The notes: generated by a model from the letters alone, not told the origin. Counted from the first letter of the stretch, positions 8,463 to 17,276 are shown. The stretch: DNA of 64,000 nt from Amycolatopsis marina (GCF_900111885.1 NZ_FOKG01000003.1:248001-312000), one strand, 5' to 3'. Program-made: numbers and translations.

Positions 8463-8897
8463 GTGAACGAGATGGGTCCGCCGTCGCAAGGCGTCGCAAC
8501 CAAGGACGACATCGAACTGCGCCTCGGCGCGGAGCTTGAACACCTGCCGCTGATCCGGTCGCTGGCTTCCAGCATCGCGATGCGAGCCGACTTCGATCTC
8601 GACATGATCGCGGACCTCAAGCTCGCGGTGGACGAGGCGTGCTCCACGCTGATCGTGCGCGCCGTTCCGGAAACACGGATGGTGTGCCGGTTCGCCCTGG
8701 GCAAAGGAGAACTTCGGTTCACGGTGTCGGTCGTCACGGCTCGCGACACCCCGCCAAGCACCAAATCCTTCGGCTGGCAGGTACTGACGACACTGACCGA
8801 CTCGGCTTCGTCGTGGATCGAGGGACACACGGGAAACGGGCAGGCATCGTGGGTGTACGTAGAACTGACCAAACGGCGGCCGGAGACCAGCGGGTGA
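8463..8897 (+). CDS. rsbW: Anti-sigma factor RsbW/UsfX-type serine kinase
   Basis: A 144-residue protein of the HATPase_c_2 class, which binds SigF/SigB-type sigma factors and can phosphorylate anti-anti-sigma partners. The N-box region is seen as LDMIADLKLAVDEACSTLI (residues about 46-64, the family E-x-x-x-N helix, with Ser in place of the usual Asn). A C-terminal strand pattern ending WVYVELTKRR follows. The GTG start at 8463 has GAGGTGAGG just upstream. The stop overlaps the start of the sigma factor (GTGA), the usual coupled rsbW-sigF order. No rsbV-type antagonist is seen nearby. Confidence 0.85.
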   Translation: MNEMGPPSQGVATKDDIELRLGAELEHLPLIRSLASSIAMRADFDLDMIADLKLAVDEACSTLIVRAVPETRMVCRFALGKGELRFTVSVVTARDTPPSTKSFGWQVLTTLTDSASSWIEGHTGNGQASWVYVELTKRRPETSG

Positions 8898-9715
8898 CGG
8901 TGGCCAAATCCGGAACGCCTCCATCGCCCAGAAAGCCCTCGACTCGTTCCTCTTCGGACGACTACGGGCATCTGGCTCCGCTGTTCGAGAAGCTCGCCGC
9001 GCTCTCCGAGGAGGATCCGGAACGTGTGCGGCTACGAGATCGGCTGGTGACCGGTCATCTTCCGCTCGCCGAACACATCGCTCAGCGCTTCTCCGGCCGA
9101 GGCGTCGCCAAGGAGGACCTGGTCCAGGTCGCCAGAGTGGGCCTGATCAACGCCGTCGACAGGTTCGATCCGGCCCGCGGCTCCGACTTCCTCTCCTTCG
9201 CCGTGCCCACGGTCATGGGCGAGGTACGCAGGTACTTCCGGGACACGGGCTGGACCGTGCGCGTACCCCGCAGGTTGAAGGAACTGCATCTGTCGATCAG
9301 CAGCGCCAGCACGACGTTGTCCCAGCGTCTCGGCCGTGCCCCCGCGCCCAGTGAGATCGCTCAGCATCTCGGGCTCACCGAGGACGAGGTCTACGAGGGA
9401 CTGGAAGCCGGTAACGCCTACAACTCGATGTCGCTGGACGAGGTGCTCTCCGCGGACGCCGAGAGCCGCTCCCTCGGCGACACACTCGGCGAGGAGGACA
9501 GTGCGCTCGAGGGCGTCGAGAACCACGAGGCGTTGCAGCCGCTGGTCCAGCAACTACCCGAGCGGGAACGCAAGATCCTGGCGTTGCGGTTCGTGCAGAA
9601 CCTGACGCAGACCCAGATAGCCGAGCGGATCGGCATCTCGCAGATGCACGTTTCGCGGCTGCTGGCAAGGACCCTCGTGCAGCTGCGCGAGGGCCTCACC
9701 GAATCGTCCGAATGA
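8894..9715 (+). CDS. sigF: RNA polymerase sigma factor, SigF/SigB class
   Basis: A 273-residue group 3 sigma factor. Region 2 contains HLPLAEHIAQRFSGRG, EDLVQVARVGLINAVDRFDP and TVMGEVRRYFRDTGWTVRVPRR. Region 3 contains LSQRLGRAPAPSEIAQHLGL. Region 4 contains LPERERKILALRFVQNLTQTQIAERIGISQMHVSRLLARTL (helix-turn-helix in the last part). It starts at GTG 8894 within the rsbW stop (GTGA overlap); a GTG at 8900 is an alternative. It would direct transcription of stress or stationary-phase genes, and three matching promoter-like sequences lie within 2 kb on either side. Confidence 0.9.
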   Translation: MTVAKSGTPPSPRKPSTRSSSDDYGHLAPLFEKLAALSEEDPERVRLRDRLVTGHLPLAEHIAQRFSGRGVAKEDLVQVARVGLINAVDRFDPARGSDFLSFAVPTVMGEVRRYFRDTGWTVRVPRRLKELHLSISSASTTLSQRLGRAPAPSEIAQHLGLTEDEVYEGLEAGNAYNSMSLDEVLSADAESRSLGDTLGEEDSALEGVENHEALQPLVQQLPERERKILALRFVQNLTQTQIAERIGISQMHVSRLLARTLVQLREGLTESSE

Positions 9716-9720
9716 TCGGC

Positions 9721-9756
9721 GTGAGCTGGCTGCCCCTGATCGGGCAGCCGGCTCAC
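9721..9756. terminator. Bidirectional terminator hairpin after sigF
   Basis: A 36-nt inverted repeat with arms GTGAGCTGGCTGCCC and GGGCAGCCGGCTCAC around a short loop; one mismatch. It starts 5 nt after the sigF stop and lies before the 3' end of the convergent CBS gene, so it can serve both. There is no T-run, as is common in high-GC actinomycetes. Confidence 0.65.
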
Positions 9757-9789
9757 GTTCGGTCACGACCAATGGCTGACGGATGCCGA

Positions 9790-10206
9790 TCAGGGCACGG
9801 ACAGCGCCTCTACGAGGTCCCCCACCTTTGGGTCCTTCAGCGCACGGGCAGCGTCGGCCTGGGCCACTACCCCGACGAGGGTGTGCCCGTCGATGACCGG
9901 CAGCCTGCGGACCTTGTGCTCCGACATCGTGTTCAGCAACTCCTCGACGTCGTCGTCCGCGCCGATCGTGACGGCCTCCCCCTGCGCCAGCTCGCCCGCG
10001 TGCACGGCACGCGGGTCCTTGCCCTGCGCCAGCACCTTCACGACGATGTCGCGGTCGGTGAGCATGCCCTTGAGCTTGTTGTCCTCACCGCAGATCGGCA
10101 GTGCCCCCACCGAGAGGTCACTCATCCGCTTGGCCGCGTCGAGCACGGTGTCGCTCGCCGAGACGCAGGCGGCGTCCGGGGTCATGATGTCCCTTGCCTT
10201 GGTCAT
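9790..10206 (-). CDS. Tandem CBS-domain protein
   Basis: A 138-residue protein made of two CBS motifs. The first spans about residues 3-60 (ARDIMTPDAACVSASDTVLDAAKRM ... LPICGEDNKLKGMLTDRDI). The second spans about 70-130 (TIGADDDVEELLNTMSEHKVRRLPVIDGHTLVGVVAQADAAR). Such proteins bind adenine nucleotides and act as energy or stress sensors; stand-alone pairs of this kind are often dormancy-related in mycobacteria. The ATG start has GAAAGGAG upstream. A GTTT-N15-GGGTA sequence lies about 30 nt upstream of the start. Confidence 0.9.
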   Translation of the reverse strand: MTKARDIMTPDAACVSASDTVLDAAKRMSDLSVGALPICGEDNKLKGMLTDRDIVVKVLAQGKDPRAVHAGELAQGEAVTIGADDDVEELLNTMSEHKVRRLPVIDGHTLVGVVAQADAARALKDPKVGDLVEALSVP

Positions 10207-10238
10207 GTCAGCTCCTTTCGTGATGGCCGGTTATGGCC

Positions 10239-10262
10239 TACCCCCGGTGCGGCAAGGCAAAC
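10239..10262 (-). promoter_or_regulatory. SigF-type promoter candidate, GTTT-N15-GGGTA, for the CBS gene
   Basis: On the minus strand GTTT (10262-10259) is followed after 15 bases by GGGTA (10243-10239). The expected start near 10232 leaves a leader of about 25 nt with a GAAAGGAG site before the CBS-protein ATG at 10206. Its -35 end is about 28 bp from that of the divergent candidate driving the ligase gene. Confidence 0.65.
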
Positions 10263-10289
10263 GTCGTCGGCCCGCTACCAGCACTGATC

Positions 10290-10315
10290 GTTTCGCCGGG
10301 CCGACCCGCGGGTAC
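10290..10315 (+). promoter_or_regulatory. SigF-type promoter candidate, GTTT-N16-GGGTAC, for the ligase-ku pair
   Basis: GTTT at 10290-10293 and GGGTAC at 10310-10315 are separated by 16 bases. The expected start near 10322 lies only about 4 nt before the ligase ATG at 10326, so the mRNA would be nearly leaderless. It is divergent from the candidate at 10239-10262. Confidence 0.65.
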
Positions 10316-10325
10316 TCAGGAACGC

Positions 10326-11333
10326 ATGACGGACCCTGGCACGCCCTCGGCCCGCCCGGGCTGGCGGGCACCGATGCTGGCGACCTTGACCGAGGACCGT
10401 TTCTCCAGTGACGAATGGCTGTACGAACGCAAGCTCGACGGTGTGCGCGCGATCTGCTCCCGCGACGGCGGCGAGGTGACGCTGTGGTCCCGCAACCAGA
10501 ACGCGATCGAACGCAGTTACCCGGAGATCGCCGAAGCGCTGGCCGTCTCCGGCGGGCCGAGGTTCGTGGCGGACGGGGAAATCGTGGCCTTCGACGGCAG
10601 GCAGACGAGTTTCGCCACCCTGCAGGGTCGTATCCACCTCACCGACCGCGACCGTATCGAGGCGACGGGCGTACAGGTCTACTACTACCTGTTCGACCTG
10701 CTCTTCTACGACGAGTCCGACGCTCGCCCGCTCCCCCTGCGACAGCGGAAACAGTTGCTGAACAAGGCTTTCGACTTCACCGATCCCCTGCGCTTCTCCA
10801 GCCATCGCAACGGCGACGGTGAACGGTTCTACCAGCAGGCGTGCGCGCGGGGCTGGGAAGGACTGATCGCCAAACGGGCGACGGCGCCCTACCAGGGCGG
10901 GCGCTCCAAGGACTGGCTGAAGTTCAAGTGCGTGCGCGAACAGGAGTTCGTCGTCGGCGGGTTCACCGATCCCAGCGGTTCGCGAGCGGGCTTCGGGGCA
11001 CTGCTGCTCGGCTACTACGACCACGGCTCACTGCGGTTCGCCGGCAAGGTCGGCACGGGCTACGACGTCGCGATGCTGCGGTACCTGCGCGGCCTGCTGG
11101 ACCAGCTGCGCACGTCCTCAGCCCCGTTCGCGGAGCCGGTGCGGGAGCGCGGTGCGCACTGGGTGCGTCCTGAACTGGTGGTGCAGGTGACGTTCGCCGA
11201 GTGGACTGGCGACGGCAAGCTGCGGCACGGCCGGTTCACCGGCATCAGAGACGACAAGCCGGCGGCCGAAGTGGTCCGGGAGACCGGAATCGGCGGCAAA
11301 AATAGCCCACAAGGGACACGAGGAGGTCGGTGA
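10326..11333 (+). CDS. ligD: ATP-dependent DNA ligase, LigD ligase-domain type (non-homologous end joining)
   Basis: A 335-residue stand-alone ligase domain. The adenylation motif is YERKLDGVRAI with Lys36 as the AMP-accepting lysine, followed by FVADGEIVAFD (motif III region), EGLIAKR (motif IV) and DWLKFKC (motif V). An OB-fold follows (about 220-320). Neither the polymerase nor the 3'-phosphoesterase domain of full LigD is present. The ATG start at 10326 is chosen from alignment with the family N-terminus. The stop overlaps the ku start region, so the two are cotranscribed. It seals double-strand breaks with Ku; the promoter-like element at 10290 suggests sigma-factor control under stress. 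Confidence 0.88.
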   Translation: MTDPGTPSARPGWRAPMLATLTEDRFSSDEWLYERKLDGVRAICSRDGGEVTLWSRNQNAIERSYPEIAEALAVSGGPRFVADGEIVAFDGRQTSFATLQGRIHLTDRDRIEATGVQVYYYLFDLLFYDESDARPLPLRQRKQLLNKAFDFTDPLRFSSHRNGDGERFYQQACARGWEGLIAKRATAPYQGGRSKDWLKFKCVREQEFVVGGFTDPSGSRAGFGALLLGYYDHGSLRFAGKVGTGYDVAMLRYLRGLLDQLRTSSAPFAEPVRERGAHWVRPELVVQVTFAEWTGDGKLRHGRFTGIRDDKPAAEVVRETGIGGKNSPQGTRGGR

Positions 11334-12319
11334 TGGCCAGGCCCATCTGGAGCGGAGCGTTGAACTTCGGGCTGGTGACCGTGCCGGTCGAGCTCTACAG
11401 CGCGACCGAGGACCACACCATCCACTTCCGCCAGTTCGAGCGGGGGACCTCCGACCGGATTCGCTACCGCCGGGTGAACGAGCGCACCGGCAAGGAAGTC
11501 CCGTACGAGGACATCGTCAAGGGCTACGAACTCGACAGCGGGGACTACGTCCTGGTCGAGCGGGAGGAACTGGAGCAGATAGCGCCAGGCAGGTCGCGCA
11601 CCATCGACATCGAGGCCTTCGTCGACCTCGACGAGATCGACCCGATCTACTTTCAGAAGAGCTACTGGCTGGCGCCGGCGAAGGAGGAGTTCAACCGGGC
11701 CTACAGCCTGCTCATCGAGGCCATGGCCAAGACGAACCGCGCGGGAGTCGCGACATTCGTCATGCGCGGCAAGGAATACGTGGCGGCCGTGCGGTCGGGC
11801 GGAGGCGTGCTTGCACTGGACACACTGCATTTCGCGGCCGACATCCGGGACCCGGCCAAGGAACTGCGCAAGCTGCCGGAGCGCGCGCAGGTTCGCGGCA
11901 AGGAAGTCGACATGGCGATAAGCCTGATCGAGTCGATGAGCGAGGACTGGCAGCCCGAGGAGTACCGAGACACCTACACCGAGCGGGTACTGAAGCTGAT
12001 CGAGGACAAGAAGGCGGGCCGAACCGTCACCGCCGAGTCCGAGCCGCCGGAGCCGACGACCGTGGTGGACCTGTTCGACGCGTTGTCACGCAGCGTCCGT
12101 GGCCGCAAAACCGGCGAGCGGGAGCGCGGCGGCGGGCGTAAACGCCAGGAGAAGCGACAGGCCAAGCCCGAGCCGACCGATTTCGGCGACATGACGAAGG
12201 CCGAACTGGAGGCCATGGCGCGTGACCTCGAGATCAAGGGCAGGTCGAAAATGACCCGCGGCGAGCTGGAGAAGGCGGTCAAGTCGGCCTCCCGCCCGCG
12301 CCGGAAGCAAGCCAGCTGA
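11333..12319 (+). CDS. ku: Ku protein (non-homologous end joining)
   Basis: A 328-residue bacterial Ku. It starts MARPIWSGALNFGLVTVPVELYSA and has the core FVDLDEIDPIYFQKSYWLAP, both typical. The family forms a homodimeric ring on DNA ends and recruits the ligase. The C-terminus is extended: a very basic linker (RGRKTGERERGGGRKRQEKRQ) and then a SAP-like helical pair (MTKAELEAMARDLEIKG and later) ending in Arg/Lys. This would add DNA binding beyond the ring. The ATG at 11333 is preferred over a GTG one codon earlier; AGGAGG is at 11321. Two palindromic repeats follow the stop. Confidence 0.92.
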   Translation: MARPIWSGALNFGLVTVPVELYSATEDHTIHFRQFERGTSDRIRYRRVNERTGKEVPYEDIVKGYELDSGDYVLVEREELEQIAPGRSRTIDIEAFVDLDEIDPIYFQKSYWLAPAKEEFNRAYSLLIEAMAKTNRAGVATFVMRGKEYVAAVRSGGGVLALDTLHFAADIRDPAKELRKLPERAQVRGKEVDMAISLIESMSEDWQPEEYRDTYTERVLKLIEDKKAGRTVTAESEPPEPTTVVDLFDALSRSVRGRKTGERERGGGRKRQEKRQAKPEPTDFGDMTKAELEAMARDLEIKGRSKMTRGELEKAVKSASRPRRKQAS

Positions 12320-12320
12320 C

Positions 12321-12342
12321 CGCACTTTCCCGGGAAAGTGCG
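12321..12342. repeat. Dispersed palindrome, copy 3
   Basis: A perfect 22-bp palindrome with the common core CACTTTCCCGGGAAAGTG and CG flanks, beginning 2 nt after the ku stop. Copy 4 lies 36 bp downstream. Confidence 0.85.
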
Positions 12343-12378
12343 CGAGGGGAAGCCCGTGACCTGGGACGGGAGTACACG

Positions 12379-12408
12379 ATCTCGCACTTTCCCGGGAAAG
12401 TGCGAGAT
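12379..12408. repeat. Dispersed palindrome, copy 4
   Basis: A perfect 30-bp palindrome: the core extended by ATCTCG on the left and CGAGAT on the right. It lies between ku and the adenylate cyclase gene on the same strand. Confidence 0.85.
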
Positions 12409-12457
12409 GGGGCGGGGCGGGGGCACCGGGGGTGACGTGCGGTGAGCGGACGGGTGC

Positions 12458-13978
12458 GTGCCGTGCAGGCAATACGATCAGCCGGTGGCCAGGATGCGGT
12501 TGTCCGCGAGATTGCGCACTGTCCTGCGCACGAGTCTCGGCTTCGCCGCCCTCGGCGTCGGCTCGAGCGTCTGCGGCGCCGGAGTGGTGTTCCTGCTGCT
12601 CACGCTGCAGGGCATCCCCGGCGAGGTCGGCGGCAAGGAGTGGATCCTCGCCGTCTGCGCGGCGAGCTACGTCGCCCTTTCCCTGCTGATCGGCACGGTG
12701 TGGACGGCGTTCCTGCAGCGGCGCACGGCAATCTGGTTCGTCCTCGGGCGCCCGCCCGCACCGGACGAGGCACGGCGGGCCCTGCGACTTCCGGTGGACA
12801 TGACGCTGGTCAGCGGCACGCTCTGGTCGATCGGGACGGTGTTGCTCGGCGTGCTGGCCGCGGCCTTCGGGTCGGGCTGGGACGCGGGCGGGGTCGCGCT
12901 GACCATCGCGCTCGGCGGGCTCACCACCGTCGGCCTCACCTACCTGGCCGCCGAATGGGTCGCCAGGCCGGTGATGACGCTGGCGCTGGACGTCGTCCCG
13001 CCCAAGGAGAACCTGCCGACCACCGTGCTCACCAGGCTCGCCGTGACCTGGGCGCTGTCCAGTGGTGTGCCGCTGCTCGGCGTGCTGCTCGTCGTCTCAC
13101 CACCCAACCTCGGCACACAGGAGCCCAACGCGAGCCTGGTGCTGCTGTCGGCGATCGGCCTCGTGGTCGGCGCCGTCGCGACCGCCCTGCTCGCGCGAGC
13201 CGTCGCCACCCCACTGCACCGGCTGCGGAGCGCGCTCGACGAGGTGGCGCGGGGACGCACGGACATCGCCGTTCCCGTGGACGACGCCAGCGAGATCGGC
13301 CGCCTGCAGACCTCGGTGAACGACCTGGTGGCCGGGCTGCGTGAGCAGGAGCGGATGCGTGATCTGTTCGGCAGGCACGTCGGCGCGGACGTCGCGCGGC
13401 ACGCACTGGAGTACGGCGCCTCGCTCTCGGGGGACGTACGCGAGGTGACGGCGTTGTTCGTGGATGTGGTCGACTCGACCGCGCTGGCCTACCGGATGCC
13501 ACCGGAGGAACTGGTCCGCAAGCTCAACCGCCTGTTCACCAGCGTCGTCGACGCGGTGAGCACCCACGGCGGGCTGGTCAACAAGTTCCAGGGCGATGCC
13601 GCGCTGTGCATCTTCGGCGCCCCCACCAGACTCGCCGACCCCGCGACGTCGGCATTGCAGGCAGCTCGGCGGATCCGCGACGAGGTCCGCGAGGCCGGCG
13701 AGCTCGACCTGGGGATCGGGGTGGCCATGGGGCCGGTGTTCGCAGGTCAGCTCGGTACCAGCAGCCGGATGGAGTACACCGTGATCGGCGACGCGGTGAA
13801 CGAGGCCGCCCGCCTGACCGAGCACGCGAAGGGGGTATCCGGCCGCATACTGGCCAGTGACCCGGTGATCAAAACCGCCGCCGCGGGCGAGCGCACGGGC
13901 TGGAACCTCCACGAGACGGTGCGGTTGCGCGGGCGGCAGTCCCCGACCGTGTCCTGGGCCGATTGCCGGAGCGGGTAG
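12458..13978 (+). CDS. Membrane class III adenylate cyclase (six-TM, HAMP, CHD)
   Basis: Makes cAMP from ATP. Up to 506 residues: an N-terminal block of about six membrane segments (26-245), a HAMP linker (245-298, ending DASEIGRLQTSVNDLVAGL) and a cyclase domain (326-490). The catalytic set looks complete: metal-binding Asp336 (FVDVVDS) and Asp380 (FQGDAAL), base-recognising Lys376 and Asp445 (VIGD), and transition-state Asn448 and Arg452 (NEAAR). This is the adenylate pattern. The layout matches the mycobacterial Rv1318c/Rv3645 group. The start is uncertain: GTG 12458 is given, but ATG 12494 is equally likely. It converges on fabH. Confidence 0.88.
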   Translation: MPCRQYDQPVARMRLSARLRTVLRTSLGFAALGVGSSVCGAGVVFLLLTLQGIPGEVGGKEWILAVCAASYVALSLLIGTVWTAFLQRRTAIWFVLGRPPAPDEARRALRLPVDMTLVSGTLWSIGTVLLGVLAAAFGSGWDAGGVALTIALGGLTTVGLTYLAAEWVARPVMTLALDVVPPKENLPTTVLTRLAVTWALSSGVPLLGVLLVVSPPNLGTQEPNASLVLLSAIGLVVGAVATALLARAVATPLHRLRSALDEVARGRTDIAVPVDDASEIGRLQTSVNDLVAGLREQERMRDLFGRHVGADVARHALEYGASLSGDVREVTALFVDVVDSTALAYRMPPEELVRKLNRLFTSVVDAVSTHGGLVNKFQGDAALCIFGAPTRLADPATSALQAARRIRDEVREAGELDLGIGVAMGPVFAGQLGTSSRMEYTVIGDAVNEAARLTEHAKGVSGRILASDPVIKTAAAGERTGWNLHETVRLRGRQSPTVSWADCRSG

Positions 13979-14008
13979 CGAAGCCCAGGTCAGCGTCGGT
14001 CCGCACGC

Positions 14009-15061
14009 TCAGAGGGCGGCGGCCTGCACGATGCGCTGTTCGCGGTGCGGGGACTCGACGTCGGCCAGTTCCGGCCAGCGCAGAGCGGTGGAGCCCCAGG
14101 TGAGGCCGGCACCGAAGGCGCTGATCAGCACCTTGTCCCCCGGCTTCAGGGTGCCGTCCACGCAGGCGTCGGTGAGCGCGAGCGGGATGGAGGCCGCACT
14201 GGTGTTGCCGGTCCGCTCGATGTTCACCACCACGTCCTCCTTCGGCACGCCGAGGTGCTTGGCCACGGCGTTGAGGATGCGGACGTTGGCCTGGTGACCG
14301 ACGAAGCTGTCCACCTCGTCGACCGCCCAGCCCGCCGCACGCAGCACCTCCCTGGACGACTCCGCCATCCGGGCGCTGGCATGGCGGAACACGGCGGTGC
14401 CCTGCATGGCGAGGAAGTAGTCGGTCGGGTCGTCGGACCTGCGCATCTTCGACCCGCCCGCGGGCACGACCAGCAGATCCGCCAGTTCGCCGTCGCTGTG
14501 CAGATCGAACGGCCCGAGTGCGCCGAGTTCGCCGGGTGTGCCCGCACGCAGCACGACGGCGCCCCCGCCGTCGCCGAAGATCGGCACCGTTCCCCGGTCG
14601 TTCGGCTCCACGAGGGTGCTGAACGTGTCGGCGCCCACTACCAGCACCCGGCTCGCGGCGCCCGCCGCGATCAGCCCGGACGCGGTGGCGAGTGCGTACA
14701 CGAAGCCGGCACAGACGGCGTTGACGTCGAACGCGGCGATGCCCGTGAGGCCGAGCCTGCTGGCAACCTGTGGAGCGCTCGCGGGGCACACCTGATCGGG
14801 CGTGGCCGTCGCGAGCACAAGAGCGTCGACTTGATCCGACCCCGCCGAGCGCAGCGCCAGCGCGCCCGCCTCGGTGGCCAGATCTACTGTGGACATTCCT
14901 GGGGTCACGATGTGCCGCTGGCCGATGCCCGTGCGGGTGCGAATCCACTCGTCCGAAGTGTCGAGCCGCTGTGAGAGCTCATGGTTGTCTACGACGTGCG
15001 GCGGCAGCCAGGCGCCGAGACCGGCCAGCACCGCCGCGCCACGCATTTCCTGCGTTGGCAC
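14009..15061 (-). CDS. fabH: 3-oxoacyl-ACP synthase III (FabH type)
   Basis: A 350-residue thiolase-fold condensing enzyme. The catalytic triad is visible: Cys117 in NAVCAGFVYA, His in VGHQANVRIL and Asn in ERTGNTSAASIP. The N-terminal TSDEWIRTRTGIGQRHI is the usual KAS III signature. It would start fatty-acid chains by condensing an acyl-CoA with malonyl-ACP. No other fab gene is adjacent, so a specialised starter role is possible. The start is GTG 15061, with an ideal GGAGGAG 6 nt upstream; ORF extensions either side lack this. An imperfect inverted repeat at 15132-15151 may be its operator. Confidence 0.85.
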   Translation of the reverse strand: MPTQEMRGAAVLAGLGAWLPPHVVDNHELSQRLDTSDEWIRTRTGIGQRHIVTPGMSTVDLATEAGALALRSAGSDQVDALVLATATPDQVCPASAPQVASRLGLTGIAAFDVNAVCAGFVYALATASGLIAAGAASRVLVVGADTFSTLVEPNDRGTVPIFGDGGGAVVLRAGTPGELGALGPFDLHSDGELADLLVVPAGGSKMRRSDDPTDYFLAMQGTAVFRHASARMAESSREVLRAAGWAVDEVDSFVGHQANVRILNAVAKHLGVPKEDVVVNIERTGNTSAASIPLALTDACVDGTLKPGDKVLISAFGAGLTWGSTALRWPELADVESPHREQRIVQAAAL

Positions 15062-15131
15062 CGAGAACTCCTCCACGGACCAGCGAAAGGGGAAAGCAGG
15101 CTGCGGAAAACCGGTCCACTAACACTTGTAT

Positions 15132-15151
15132 GGCCTACTAATCGGTAGACC
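15132..15151. promoter_or_regulatory. Imperfect inverted repeat upstream of fabH
   Basis: GGCCTAC and GTAGACC flank the 6-base centre TAATCG, with one mismatch. It lies about 70 nt before the fabH start in a 324-bp divergent gap that holds both promoters and no supportable gene. The size and symmetry suit a TetR- or FadR-class operator, which often governs lipid genes; no regulator gene is adjacent. Confidence 0.35.
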
Positions 15152-15385
15152 ATCGTCATTGTGACTCACGTCTCAATGTGAGCTGTTTTTACTGATCAGC
15201 CGCTGTTTTTCCAAACTCCCGCGAATCCGCCGGTGAGCGAGCCGCTGCCACCGTCAGACGGCAACCATGTACCGGTCGATTTGGTGAGCCAGCGCGATAC
15301 CCCTGCGAGTACAGTCCGTAGCGGTCGCAGAGTCAGTTGATGTCGCGCGACGGGGGGTCGCGCAGGGGGAAGGAGAACCGCCTCG

Positions 15386-17276
15386 ATGGTGGCCGCCCGG
15401 AGCGCAGTTGCCCGATCGCGCCTGCGCCGATGCACCGCGCTGTTGCTGATCCCGCTGACCGCCGGGACGCTGGTCACCGCGTGCTCGGGCGACGAGGACG
15501 CGGCGACGCAGTCGCTGGAGACGTTCCTCGGCGCCTGGCAGGAAGGATCCGTGCCGGGGCACGATGCGGAATACCAGCAGGTGACGGCCAGTCTGGGCGG
15601 ACGCACTCCGGAACTCAGCGCGGGCGAAGTCAACGTCGAGGAAGGCCGTGCCAGCGCTCCGGTCACCGTCGCCTGGACGCTGGCTCCGGACGTGCGGTGG
15701 GAATGAGACCACGGTCTCCCTCGCGCAGGCCGGCGAACAGTGGCAGGTGGAATGGACACCGGCCATTGTGCATCCTGAGCTGAAGGCCGGTGAACGACTG
15801 ACACTGCGTCGCGGCGCGGACCCGCGGGGATCCATCCTCGACGCGAGCGGAGGTCCGATCACCGAGTCCCGGCCGGTCGTCGTGGTCGGCGTCCAGCCAA
15901 GCAAGGTGGAATCCGCCGAGGACCTTGCCGCCTCGCTCGGGGAAGCCCTCAAGGAGGACGGGGTGGACACCGGGGGCCTGCCGAAACGCATCAGCGAGGC
16001 AGACCCCGACGCGTTCGTTCCCGTGGTGACCCTCCGCAAGGAGCGCTACCTCGAAGTGCGGCCCGAGATCTACGAGCTGCCCGGCACGGTGTTCCGGGAG
16101 GAGTCACGTGTGCTGGCTCCGACGAGGGACTTCGCCAGGGCGCTGCTCGGCACCGTGGACCCGGTGACCAAGGAGGACATCGAGGCCGACGCCGACCAGT
16201 TCCGCGCAGGGGATCAAAAGGGGCACAACGGCCTGCAGGAGGCCTACGACCAGCGGCTGCGCGGGGTGCCGAGCATGGCCGTGACCATCGGGGCCACCGG
16301 TGACGCGGGGGCAAATTCCGGCAGGGAGCTGTTTCGCAGTGAGGAGCAGCCCGGCTCCCCGGTGGCGACCACGCTCGACGCCGCCACGCAGAACGCGGCG
16401 GACAGGGCAGTGGCGGAGGCCACCAAGAACACGGCGATCGTCGCGACCCGAATCTCTGACGGCTCGGTCCTCGCGGTCGCCAACTCGCCCGAGTTGGGCA
16501 TGCACAACCTCGCGTTGGACGCGCAGGTGCCACCGGGGTCCACCTTCAAGGTCGTGAGCGGGCTCAGCCTGCTGGGGTCCGGTGCGGTCGATCTCGACAC
16601 GCCGGTGTCCTGCCCGGCCACCACCAACGTGGGCGGGCGCGAGTTCAAGAACGCATGGGACGGTGGGATCGAGAACGCCACTTTCCGTGCCGCCTTCGCA
16701 CAGTCCTGCAACACCGCCTTCGCGCTACTGGCACCGAAGCTCGGCGAGGACGGGCTGGCGAAGACAGCCGCCGAGCTGGGGATCGGGCAGAAGTGGGACC
16801 TCGGCGTTCCGGTACACACCGGATCCGTCGGCACCGGCGGAAAGCCGGTCGACCAGGCCGCGGCCGCGTTCGGCCAGGGCCGGACAGTGGTGAGTCCGAT
16901 GGCGATGGCCGCGGCGACCGCGGGTGTCGCCCGTGGCCAGTGGAAGCAACCCTCGCTGATCACGGATCCGGCCCCGGCCGCTCCCGCGGCCGACGGCCCC
17001 GAGCTGGACCGGGCGACGATCGAGAAGTTGCGCACCGTCATGCGCGAGGTCGTCACCGAAGGCTCGGGACGCGAACTGAGCTCCGTCCCGGGCGGGCCGG
17101 TGTTCGGCAAGACCGGCACCGCGGAGTACGGCACGGAGACTCCCCCGCGCAGCCACAGCTGGTTCACCGGCTGGCAGGGCGACGTCGCGTTCGCGGTCTT
17201 CGTCGAGGACGGCGGCAACGAAGCCAGTCTCGCCCTCACCGCGACCGAGAGGTTCCTCAGCGCGCTGGCCGGCTGA
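15386..17276 (+). pseudogene. Penicillin-binding lipoprotein (PbpA/Rv2864c type) interrupted by a +1 frameshift
   Basis: Two frames encode consecutive parts of one peptidoglycan transpeptidase. The first (15386-15706) has a lipoprotein signal ending LVTAC and an NTF2-like MecA N-terminal region, and stops in TGA at 15704. The second carries on directly with ETTVSLAQAGEQWQVEW and runs to 17276. It has the dimerisation domain and the active-site motifs STFK (SxxK), SCN (SxN) and KTGT. Removing one G from the GGG at 15699-15701 would restore a continuous RWNETTV junction. A sequencing error, a real frameshift mutation, or programmed slippage could explain this. The start ATG 15386 has AAGGAGAA upstream. 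Confidence 0.8.
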
